Assembly: GCA_002811645.1 (NCBI GenBank)
Contig: PDIP01000008.1
Span: forward strand, 265,357-302,946
Source: Corallochytrium limacisporum
Lineage: Eukaryota > Opisthokonta
Length of the DNA stretch: 37,590 nucleotides
Reading direction: 5' to 3'
The position numbers and the translations under genes are program-made. Below, piece after piece: positions 9,267-17,185 of this stretch (the first letter of the stretch is position 1; each line of letters starts with the position of its first letter). The notes beneath the pieces are model-generated. The model saw only the letters and a list, made by a program, of their open reading frames with translations, had not been told where the DNA came from and did no database searches.

Positions 9267-11070
9267 CGCCCAGAGAGTCGGAGGGTCATCGCGGGAAGGC
9301 GGGGCGAGCAATGATAAGGTCCGTGCAAAAGTACCTCTACAGAAGGGGCGTTCGCTCATGGACTGGATCCGCCTCATGAACGAACGTGGTCCAGCCCTCA
9401 ATGGCATTGGAGGGCGCAAGATGCGTGTAACCATGGAAGAGCTGGCCAAGCACAATACCCGAGAGGACGCATGGATGGCAGTTAATGGAGTGGTCTACAA
9501 TGTCACCGAATATATGGAATTTCACCCAGGTGGTGAAGGTAAGCTCATGGAAGGTGTCGGCACTGACGCCACTGCCCTCTTCAATCGGTATCACTCTTGG
9601 GTCAATCCGCAGACCATGCTCGAGAAGACGATAGTCGGTCCTTTGGTTGCGCCGCCTGCCATGCACTTGGCCGCCCCAGGCAATGCGGGGAGCGGAGGAG
9701 GCCCTGTGACGTTGGGAGTGCCCGGAACTCCTTCGGCTGCCGTACCAAGGAGAGCCGGGTCTGCTATAGCGCAGACCACCGACAAAAAGGCACTGCCCCA
9801 AAAACTCCGTACTGACTGGTACCAAACGGAAAAGGAAGTTTTCCTGAATGTCTACGTACCAAATCTGAGCCCCAAGGCCTTGGCGGCGGCAGGCGGAGCG
9901 GACGGAAAGGAGGTCGTCCTGACCATTTCGGAGGTAGTACACGGACACAAGCACCAAGTCGCTGTCAGACTAGGGGGTTTGCTACGTTTCAACACTGCAG
10001 AGCAACCGGTCCTGCACTTTGGACCGAAGAAATTGGAGGTCCGTCTACTGAAGGACAACACTGGGCAATGGCCCAGCGACGACATCAAAGTCACCACCGC
10101 GACGGAGGCCACCACCGTAGTTGCCCCCGACAGTAATAGTAGCACAGTCAGCAAGGTCACTAAGCGTGGTAGTGATTTCACTGTGAAGGGCTGTGTTATC
10201 TCCGAAATCAAGGACATTAACGGTCGGGGGCTAATGACGTACGTGATAGATTTGCCAGCCGATCCGCAGATTGACAGAGTCATCGGAGATTGGGAACCGG
10301 GCCAGCATCTGTATCTCAGTTTTCCCCAGTCCTACCGAACCGGCTACGAAGGCGCTGATGATCGCCGCCCCTACACACCGAGCGCCTTTGCCCGGAAGAA
10401 TGGCACGCACTGGCAGGCCGTTCTCGACATCAAGCTCTACCCAGACGGTGTCTTCACTGGGCCAAACGGACCATTGCAGAAGCATTCGCAGGTTCCGGGC
10501 GAAATGTGCCAGATCCGTGGACCTGCAGGACACAAGGCCAGTGCCTGGCTGGACGATGCAAAGGGCCAGGCCATCACACTTTTGGCGGCCGGCACAGGGA
10601 TAACCCCATTAATCTCAGTCCTCCGTGCCCATCTAGGCTTTTCGCCCTGGACCCATGTGACCACCGACACCGCTGCTGGTGGCGAATTCACGGGTTCCTG
10701 CTCGTCTGCAGCACTCATCTACAGTGTCCGGCAGTGGAACGATGTCCTCGAGTGGGAGGAGATCCAGGTCATTCTGGGCCTGGTCGGTCCGCAGCGCCTG
10801 CGCGTCCATGTGATCATTACCGATGGACCTGTGCCCAAGCACCCGGAGTTATCGGAGGGCATCAGTATTAGCAATGAAAAATTGGATGTCGAGAGCCTGA
10901 GAGCTTTGGTCAAAGTCTCGAAGTATGCTAATAGTTCCGGAGACGTGGCAATGGGCCCAGCGGATCCGCACTACTTTGTTTGCGGACCCTTGAGCTATAA
11001 TCGTAGCATGGACTCCAAGATCCGCGGTATTGAGGGACAGGACACCAGAAACATCCATTTGTACCAGTAA
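9202..11070 (+). CDS. CYB5R4: Cytochrome b5 reductase 4 (NCB5OR): b5-CS-reductase fusion
   Basis: A 622-residue soluble redox protein fusing cytochrome b5, a CS domain and a cytochrome b5 reductase. It passes electrons from NAD(P)H through FAD to heme, and in animals is linked to lipid desaturation and ER redox balance. The family motif GRSLMDWIRLMNE at about 49-61 precedes the b5 domain. Heme-ligand histidines are H108 in FHPGGE and H131 in YHSWVN. The CS domain begins near LRTDWYQTEKEV (about 215). The FAD motif RRPYTPSA lies near 388, the nucleotide-binding AAGTGITPL near 462 and the CGP motif near 594. An open frame runs further upstream from a TTG, but the first in-frame ATG is 9202. An out-of-frame ATG at 9141 may form an overlapping upstream ORF. 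The Gly/Ala-rich linker at 150-210 is longer than in animals. Confidence 0.95.
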   Translation: MPGGGGLQVPGGVPGMFPAPNSAQRVGGSSREGGASNDKVRAKVPLQKGRSLMDWIRLMNERGPALNGIGGRKMRVTMEELAKHNTREDAWMAVNGVVYNVTEYMEFHPGGEGKLMEGVGTDATALFNRYHSWVNPQTMLEKTIVGPLVAPPAMHLAAPGNAGSGGGPVTLGVPGTPSAAVPRRAGSAIAQTTDKKALPQKLRTDWYQTEKEVFLNVYVPNLSPKALAAAGGADGKEVVLTISEVVHGHKHQVAVRLGGLLRFNTAEQPVLHFGPKKLEVRLLKDNTGQWPSDDIKVTTATEATTVVAPDSNSSTVSKVTKRGSDFTVKGCVISEIKDINGRGLMTYVIDLPADPQIDRVIGDWEPGQHLYLSFPQSYRTGYEGADDRRPYTPSAFARKNGTHWQAVLDIKLYPDGVFTGPNGPLQKHSQVPGEMCQIRGPAGHKASAWLDDAKGQAITLLAAGTGITPLISVLRAHLGFSPWTHVTTDTAAGGEFTGSCSSAALIYSVRQWNDVLEWEEIQVILGLVGPQRLRVHVIITDGPVPKHPELSEGISISNEKLDVESLRALVKVSKYANSSGDVAMGPADPHYFVCGPLSYNRSMDSKIRGIEGQDTRNIHLYQ

Positions 11071-11131
11071 ATGAACAAATCACTCTTTAAAGAAACTTAG
11101 AACGGTTGCATGGTCTGATAAGCTGTCTTGT

Positions 11132-11149
11132 TTACTACTACTACTACTA
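11132..11149. repeat. TAC trinucleotide repeat
   Basis: About five TAC units lie between the convergent stops of CYB5R4 (11070) and the ABTB1-type gene (11199). It is a simple repeat with no assigned role. Confidence 0.8.
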
Positions 11150-11198
11150 GTGCTCTAGCCCATTTCGAGTTGGTGTGATTATTTGATAAGGTGCCTTG

Positions 11199-13367
11199 TT
11201 AGACGTCCAGGCCCAGAGCGTTCAGGGCCTTTTCGAGGGCCGCCAGCAATTCTTCGCGGCGTTGCATTTTCCGCAAGCTTGCGCCAAAGTACGCGGACTC
11301 GTGCGCAGTGCCGTAGAGACGGTCAATGTGGAATCGAATATCATCGACTATTGGAATGGAATCTGTCTCCTGCCTTCCTTCAATGGCAGTTGCATCGGCG
11401 AGGACAAGGCCATGAAAGAGCTTTGTGTGCGCCAGTTCGTCCAGATGCTGAGCAAGAACCTTGGCACAGTGATCCTCCATGCGCGGCACATCGTAGACAC
11501 GGCTAATCTCAATCATTCGGAAAACGTTTTGCTTGGTAACATGCTGGATCATGATGGTAGCGCAAAAGTTCTTCAGACTGCTCATCAGAAACAAGTCGCT
11601 TGCCTTCATCAGGGGCATGAGCTCGTCTATCGAAACGTCGCTCACATAGTCACAATAAACATGCTCGGCGACCCGAGCAAATATTGTGGGCGAAATGTCA
11701 TGTAACGCAATGGTGACTAAACCACCTTCTCTCTCGCCATCACTGTCGCCACCCTGCCGCTCCACTGCCCGTCCTTCCATGAACCCTTCGTTGCCAAGCA
11801 TTGCCTCAAAGTAGGGACTGCGGCTAATCCAGAAGACCTTATGGCACGGAAACTCGTGTCCCTCGACTGTGAAGACTACATCCGCAAAGGCAATGAAGCC
11901 ATCGATGAGACTGGTGAAGGCAAGCAGAGATTCAACAGCGGTACCGGGTTTGTCGTTGGTGTCTGCACCAGCTCCGGGCACATTCTGGTCTGTTATCGGT
12001 GATTGTCGAGTATCGTCCGCAGTGTCATCATCCACCACAGTACCCGTACCAGTACGGGCAAAGTTCTTCAGTGCTGGCAGCACACTATCCGCGTACTTCC
12101 CCAAAAATTCCTCTGGCAGACATGCTGCAAACAGTGGTCCATACTCCGTTCTTTTCTGCACCACTAGCATCTCTTCCTCCGGCTTTAGGTTCTCATCGAT
12201 CGCTTCCAATTCGTCGCGTAGCAGCAAAAGGCCCGCCTGCTTCAAGATCAATCGCACTGCACCGAAATCTCGGCGGAAGCACTCGAAGCGTCCGGTGTAA
12301 AAGAATCGGAGCAGAGCATTGAAGGCCTTTGGCTCCAACAGCTCCGACTTGAGATGAACATGCGCCTTCGCACGCCAGCGGCCTTGCAGCTTGTCCAAAA
12401 AGTACTGCGACTGCGCGGCCAACACACATCGATGGGCAGACAGTGTCTCGGTGGTCACTATGCTATTGTGTGGATCATTCTTGATGCTCAGGGAGAAATG
12501 GAAACTGATGTCCTTGGTTTCCGCCGCCGTATTCTGGGGGTCCTCGAAGGCTTTTCGCAGAGCCTCGTGGAACGCATCCAGGGCAGTGGCAACCTTATAA
12601 CGCTTCAAAACTTTAACAATGCCTTGGTTCAGTGCACCGTACAAACATCGTTCTCCGTCAAAGGTTCCTTCCTCGCAACGCGCTCCCTTGCTCAGCAGGT
12701 AGTTGATCACATCAAGGTGACCACACAAACACGCATAGTACAAGGGGGTAGAATCCCATCGGTCCCGCGAGTTCACACCATGATGCTTTACTTCTACTAA
12801 ATAGGCCACCCGATCAACTTTGCCCTTGCGACAAGCCATGTACATGTCATCTGTGTCCTCTTCGGCGTCGTCACTGTCTTTGATCGCCGTGACCAGTCTC
12901 AGATCCTGGTTGTCAAAGGCGTCGTCCTCGAAATACTCGAAACCTTCATCCTCGTCGTAGTCTATCTCCGGTGCATATTCAATGTCAGCATCATCGTCTT
13001 TAAGAGCAGGTCTTCCCTTAATCATCTCTGTTCCTAGATCAAAAGGGCTGACACCCGGTTGATAGTAACCCTTCCGCCGCTGAAATGTTTGGACGGCACT
13101 GAACTGTTGCGCATGACTTTGAAGGTCATCGACATTCGGCACCTCTTCGGCTTTCGCTTCTGCTATGTTGGTCTGCTCGTTTTCGGTGTCACTGACATTA
13201 GTCCCTGTGGTTGAAGTGAACTCGATTCCATAGAACTCTTTGAGTGCTTTCGTCGACTTTTCATCGTTGAGACCCAGCGCATTGCGATAGATGGTGCGGT
13301 GGTCATGGTCAAAGTCCTGGCTAGTGAGTTCATCGGATCTTCCGTTCTGTGATTGAGACCCTGTCAT
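11199..13367 (-). CDS. ABTB1: Ankyrin repeat plus two BTB/POZ domains, ABTB1 type
   Basis: A 722-residue protein with the ABTB1/BPOZ layout, probably a CUL3 ubiquitin-ligase adaptor. In animals it is tied to eEF1A turnover and growth control. Ankyrin repeats span about residues 174-255, with DMYMACRKGKVDRVAYLV and STPLYYACLCGHLDVINYLL. The first BTB covers about 286-395 (LSAHRCVLAAQSQYF), and the second about 490-610 (FPCHKVFWISRSPYFEAML), followed by a BACK-like helical end. The N-terminal 170 residues are an acidic, low-complexity extension, which explains most of the excess over human ABTB1 (about 480). An acidic insertion also separates the BTBs. The start is the first ATG. It is divergent from PI31 and convergent with CYB5R4. 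Family assignment is firm; the molecular target is not known. Confidence 0.88.
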   Translation of the reverse strand: MTGSQSQNGRSDELTSQDFDHDHRTIYRNALGLNDEKSTKALKEFYGIEFTSTTGTNVSDTENEQTNIAEAKAEEVPNVDDLQSHAQQFSAVQTFQRRKGYYQPGVSPFDLGTEMIKGRPALKDDDADIEYAPEIDYDEDEGFEYFEDDAFDNQDLRLVTAIKDSDDAEEDTDDMYMACRKGKVDRVAYLVEVKHHGVNSRDRWDSTPLYYACLCGHLDVINYLLSKGARCEEGTFDGERCLYGALNQGIVKVLKRYKVATALDAFHEALRKAFEDPQNTAAETKDISFHFSLSIKNDPHNSIVTTETLSAHRCVLAAQSQYFLDKLQGRWRAKAHVHLKSELLEPKAFNALLRFFYTGRFECFRRDFGAVRLILKQAGLLLLRDELEAIDENLKPEEEMLVVQKRTEYGPLFAACLPEEFLGKYADSVLPALKNFARTGTGTVVDDDTADDTRQSPITDQNVPGAGADTNDKPGTAVESLLAFTSLIDGFIAFADVVFTVEGHEFPCHKVFWISRSPYFEAMLGNEGFMEGRAVERQGGDSDGEREGGLVTIALHDISPTIFARVAEHVYCDYVSDVSIDELMPLMKASDLFLMSSLKNFCATIMIQHVTKQNVFRMIEISRVYDVPRMEDHCAKVLAQHLDELAHTKLFHGLVLADATAIEGRQETDSIPIVDDIRFHIDRLYGTAHESAYFGASLRKMQRREELLAALEKALNALGLDV

Positions 13368-14074
13368 GGCTACGCTTTCTAAAATTTGTAAAACCAGACC
13401 ATAGAGATGGGTAGGAGTTGACTCACAACATCTGGCACAGTTTCCTTGGTGGACGTGATCTGACCGAAATTCGAGGTAGTAACGTCTTGGCCACTATTGC
13501 ACTTCAGAACATATCAGCGTTTGAAAAGTACAGCCTCCGGGTTCTTAGCCACCCTACCAATCCCTTCAATGCTCACCATGCCGTTTCTTTTGAAGTACCT
13601 TTGAAAGTCGGAAATAGTAAGAGCCTAGCACCACCGGCCCGTGTGCGATCCGCTGCAATGGGTGCGATGGGTGGGTGAGACACCCGGGCGAAGAGGCATC
13701 GGACGTTCACTTCCGTGTTTCTCTTCTCCCTCCCCCCCCCCTGGGACGGGCTTCGGCCATTTCGCAGTTCCAAGATCTACACACTGGTTTCTTCTTCATT
13801 CATACCAACAGTGGTGGCAAGTAGAAGGGGGGCCGGGTTTTTCTGCCCGGGAGGTTCTCATCAAGCTTCCAAGGGCAGCTCAGAGCGATCTCGACGTCTA
13901 AGCCCGGGTGCATTCCGAAGGGTTGCACAGACTAGCAATGCAATTCTGGCTGCTATTTCAACGGCATGCCAAATTCAGAGTCCATGATCAAAGAAAATGT
14001 GCGCGAGTGGGAACGAAAAAGACTGTGAGAACGATGGACACGTGAGTACAGTGTAGAACAGCGTTTTGGGAGCC
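13368..14074. promoter_or_regulatory. Shared upstream region of ABTB1-type gene and PI31
   Basis: 707 bases separate two divergent start codons. No convincing gene is present. The stretch contains a C9 run near 13732-13740 and a G/C-rich imperfect inverted block near 13826-13857. A bidirectional promoter is inferred from layout only. Confidence 0.4.
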
Positions 14075-15061
14075 ATGTTCAGAGTGAAAGAGGCCTTCAA
14101 GCAGGCCGAAGCAAACACAAATGAAGAGAAGCTAATTGTTGCAGTGCACTGTGTACTGATCGACAGTGGTTATGGATGCCTCGGTGCTGGTAATAACGGA
14201 ACAGAGAATGAGCCGGACGTACATCTGCCGGAAGCGTGGAATAAAGGCGAAGACGCACAGAGCATGATTATTCTGCGGTACACCCACGAAAACAATCCGC
14301 AGTCCCGAAAGACTTTGCAAGCCATTCGCATGGGTTCATCGGTACTCTTTCGCTTTGACGCCGATGGTGAAGAGAAACAGACCGGCGAAATTGAAATGAA
14401 GGCTGAAGACTACTTGGGAGAAGACGGACACCTGAAGGATTACCGTGACTTCTCCGGAACAATTCAGAAGCAATTGATTGAGCCCACATCCCTTGCAAAG
14501 AATGAAAAGAACGAAGAAGCGACATCAGGCTCATCCTCAAATAAGCGCAAGGCTACTGCGCCAGTAGCTCAACCGCAGTCGGTCATGCCTTCCAGGGCAC
14601 AGGGTCCCCCCGTCGCTGCCGGTGATGGCGCTGGCATCGGCAATCGGCCTGACTTTGACTACGGACGTCCGGACCTGGATCCTTTGGGCGGAATGGGACC
14701 CCGAGCACCTGGATATCCCAATATTGTGGGACCTCCAATGCCAGGAATGGGTGTTGCACCCAGCGGTGGCATGATGTTCGATCCCTTTCGCGGTGGAGGC
14801 GGCGTTCCTGGAGCTCCCGGGGGATTCCGTCCCCCAGGCGGGAACGGTCAACTACCACCTGGGGCGGTCCCTCCGGGCGCCCGCTTCGATCCCTTCGGTC
14901 CACCTGGAGCTCCGGGTATGCCAGGCGCCCCCGGTGGACCCAACCGCGGGGGCGGCGGCGGCGGATTTGGCACCGGCAGGCCGACTCCGGGCCAGGGGCG
15001 GTACGCGAATCCAGATCCAGACCAGTTGCCCCCACCGGGATACAACGACATGTTCATGTGA
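14075..15061 (+). CDS. PSMF1: Proteasome regulator PI31
   Basis: A 328-residue protein of the PI31/PSMF1 family, which binds the 20S proteasome and modulates its activity and transport. The N-terminal FP-type domain (about 1-150) is recognisable by YGCLG and the EAWNKGEDAQSMIILRYTH segment. After a Lys/Ser linker the chain becomes Pro/Gly rich and shows family motifs in order: DPLGGMGPR near 208, LPPGAVPPGARFDPFGPPG near 260 and DQLPPPGYNDMFM at the end. The frame extends three codons upstream with TTG, so the ATG at 14075 is preferred. The C-terminal residues are Met-Phe-Met, where animal PI31 ends in a Hb-Tyr-X motif, so the tail may bind alpha-ring pockets differently. Collagen-like GAPGMPGAPGG repeats are an additional oddity. 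Confidence 0.92.
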   Translation: MFRVKEAFKQAEANTNEEKLIVAVHCVLIDSGYGCLGAGNNGTENEPDVHLPEAWNKGEDAQSMIILRYTHENNPQSRKTLQAIRMGSSVLFRFDADGEEKQTGEIEMKAEDYLGEDGHLKDYRDFSGTIQKQLIEPTSLAKNEKNEEATSGSSSNKRKATAPVAQPQSVMPSRAQGPPVAAGDGAGIGNRPDFDYGRPDLDPLGGMGPRAPGYPNIVGPPMPGMGVAPSGGMMFDPFRGGGGVPGAPGGFRPPGGNGQLPPGAVPPGARFDPFGPPGAPGMPGAPGGPNRGGGGGGFGTGRPTPGQGRYANPDPDQLPPPGYNDMFM

Positions 15062-15153
15062 TTGTTCTGCACATAATCCCTTTGGTATGTTCCCTTTCTT
15101 TAATTCTGTAATTGAACTATGTTAAAGTTGAGTAATGAATGTTTCTTCCCTGT

Positions 15154-16578
15154 TTAGTACATTGGAAGAGTGGGCTCGACCTTCGCCTTCCAGGAGAAGT
15201 ACCCACCCTTCAGATCTTTCACGGTTTTAGTGCCTAGGACTTCGCTCATGGAGGAGTCCTCATGCAACATCTGCAGAGCACGCTGGGAATCATTGCCCAT
15301 GCGGCATACGAAAACAATGTTAGCCTTTACGTCGCGCTGTAAATGTTCCCTCAACTTTTCACGTTCATCTCTTTGCCGGAGACGGCCCAGCGGGTAGTTC
15401 AAAATAACTGATGAGTTACTGTGCAGGCGCATGATGTCGTACTCGTGCTGTGGGCGTACGTCGATAACCAGAACCTCGTCACGGTCCAACATGTCTTTGA
15501 GCACTGTTGCATCAACACGATCATTAGCTTTTAGTAGGCTGATACTGTCACATGAAATCTTGTCATGTGCGGGTTGTTCCAAGCCAAGTACATCATACGC
15601 CTCGTCGCAGACGTTCTTGATCGTCGCCCTCGCTACGGCACTGCAAATGGCACAGTCAGTTCTTTTTGTCCGAATCTTTACACTACGCAGGCGGCACGCC
15701 TTGCCGTCCCAGAGTCCTAGAGCATTCGTAAACTTACTTGTGCCTGTAACAATCAGGCGGATGGCCTCCTGGGCCTGCAAGTTTCCAATCACACCAACCA
15801 CTGGTCCCAGCACGCCGCTCTCGGCGCAGTTGGTGACTGTACCTGCCGGTGGTGGTTCGGGAAAGACACAGCGATAGCATGCGCTTCGGGTCGCGTCTGT
15901 CTCATTGCTCATGGGCGTATGATACGCACTGATCTGCCCTTCCCAGCGCAGCGCAGATCCGGAGATGAGCGGCTTGCCCAACAACACGCACACATCATTT
16001 ACTAAGTAACGCGTGGGAGCATTGTCCGAGCAATCAAGAACGACGTCCCAATCCTTGACAATCTCCATTGCGTTCACCCTAGTCAGCATTCTCGAGTACG
16101 GTACTGCCCTTAGACGACCATTGATCCTCAGACAGATTTCACACAAGCTCTCTGCTTTGTTCTTGCCAATGTTCGGTTCCGAATGTGCGAATTGCCGGTG
16201 CAAGTTATTTTCGCTAACCTCATCACCGTCCACAAAACCCAAGCAACCAACACCCGCAGCAGCAAGGGTTAATGCCGACGGACATCCTAAGCCACCCGCA
16301 CCCACGATGAGTACTGCACTATTCAACAGTTTCTCCTGGCCAAAAGGGCCGATCTCCGGCAGAATGAGTTGACGGGAGTATCTGGCGACGTCGTGGGTGG
16401 TCAGTCTGTGCCTGACATGCTCACGCCATGGATTCGCGTTGATTTTGTCAGATGCAGTTGTTTGTCTCTTCTCTAGTTCAAGGGCTTGTGCTCTGAAAAG
16501 CCGGGCCTCTTCTTCCAGCTTGAATGCTGCTTGCCGTAGACCCTCCGGAGTCAACTGGCGGGCGTCCAGTCCAGTCAT
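15154..16578 (-). CDS. UBA4: UBA4/MOCS3: E1-like adenylyltransferase and sulfurtransferase
   Basis: A 474-residue enzyme that adenylates and thiocarboxylates URM1 for wobble-uridine thiolation of tRNA, and in many eukaryotes also the molybdopterin synthase small subunit. After an N-terminal helix, the ThiF/E1 domain begins at about 75 with VARYSRQLILPEIGPFGQ. The nucleotide loop GAGGLGCPSALTLAAAGVG and FVDGDEVSENNLHRQF follow. Zinc-binding CxxC pairs are CYRC and CAIC. The E1 catalytic-type Cys lies in TVTNCAESG. The C-terminal rhodanese domain (about 355-474) holds the active-site Cys in FVCRMGNDSQ. The first ATG in frame is used; the frame stays open about 50 codons upstream without an ATG and then meets TAA. 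It is convergent with PI31, with only 92 bases between stops. Confidence 0.95.
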   Translation of the reverse strand: MTGLDARQLTPEGLRQAAFKLEEEARLFRAQALELEKRQTTASDKINANPWREHVRHRLTTHDVARYSRQLILPEIGPFGQEKLLNSAVLIVGAGGLGCPSALTLAAAGVGCLGFVDGDEVSENNLHRQFAHSEPNIGKNKAESLCEICLRINGRLRAVPYSRMLTRVNAMEIVKDWDVVLDCSDNAPTRYLVNDVCVLLGKPLISGSALRWEGQISAYHTPMSNETDATRSACYRCVFPEPPPAGTVTNCAESGVLGPVVGVIGNLQAQEAIRLIVTGTSKFTNALGLWDGKACRLRSVKIRTKRTDCAICSAVARATIKNVCDEAYDVLGLEQPAHDKISCDSISLLKANDRVDATVLKDMLDRDEVLVIDVRPQHEYDIMRLHSNSSVILNYPLGRLRQRDEREKLREHLQRDVKANIVFVCRMGNDSQRALQMLHEDSSMSEVLGTKTVKDLKGGYFSWKAKVEPTLPMY

Positions 16579-17185
16579 GGTGGACCCTTCATCACATTCA
16601 ATATGGGCAGCCAAAGACTCACAGCTCTCATCTGATTTACAACCGTAATTTGTGTTATTTGCGGCTCTTATCTGATCAATACTATCGGGAAACTTGTGTC
16701 TTGGTTGGTTGAATAAGCTCAAGTTCAAGAACCTTTAGGAACATGCAGACTTATGCGGACCTTTTGAATGAAAACCCACCCCTGACCGCGAGGAACCCTC
16801 ACTCCCACAAGTGGTGGGGTGCGGTTTGGCCGGCACGGAGGTGACGAATTTTCGCGCGGACCAGCCCTCGGCTGCTAACATACATGTCTGGGCACGTTTA
16901 GCCGGGTGTGGCATCTTTGATGGTAACGATGAGACCGAAGCAATGGACTGTTTGACATTAATTTTGGAGAACCTTCTCGTTGGCATTCGAGCTCACACCA
17001 CAATAAAACGTTAGACTGTAAGACTATTTAGAAACGGAAGTCTGCCATCGAGTTCTCTGGATTATATTGTATTTTCAGAGTTTCAGACGTCAGAACACTT
17101 GGGAGAAGTGGGCGGCGAAACTGTCAGGTTATGACAATTGTGATAAAGAACATGTAGAAAGCCCAAACGAAATACAAAGGAAACC
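16579..17185. promoter_or_regulatory. Shared upstream region of UBA4 and the PHD-SPOC gene
   Basis: 607 bases separate two divergent ATGs. A minus-strand ATG frame at 16735-16986 (83 codons, basic N-terminus) and an opposite-strand frame at 16811-17014 overlap each other and match nothing I know, so neither is called a gene. A bidirectional promoter is inferred from layout. Confidence 0.4.

Noticed and set aside
16735-16986. 83-codon minus-strand ATG frame upstream of UBA4
   Set aside because: It is in the UBA4 promoter region, overlaps another open frame, and has no recognisable motif.
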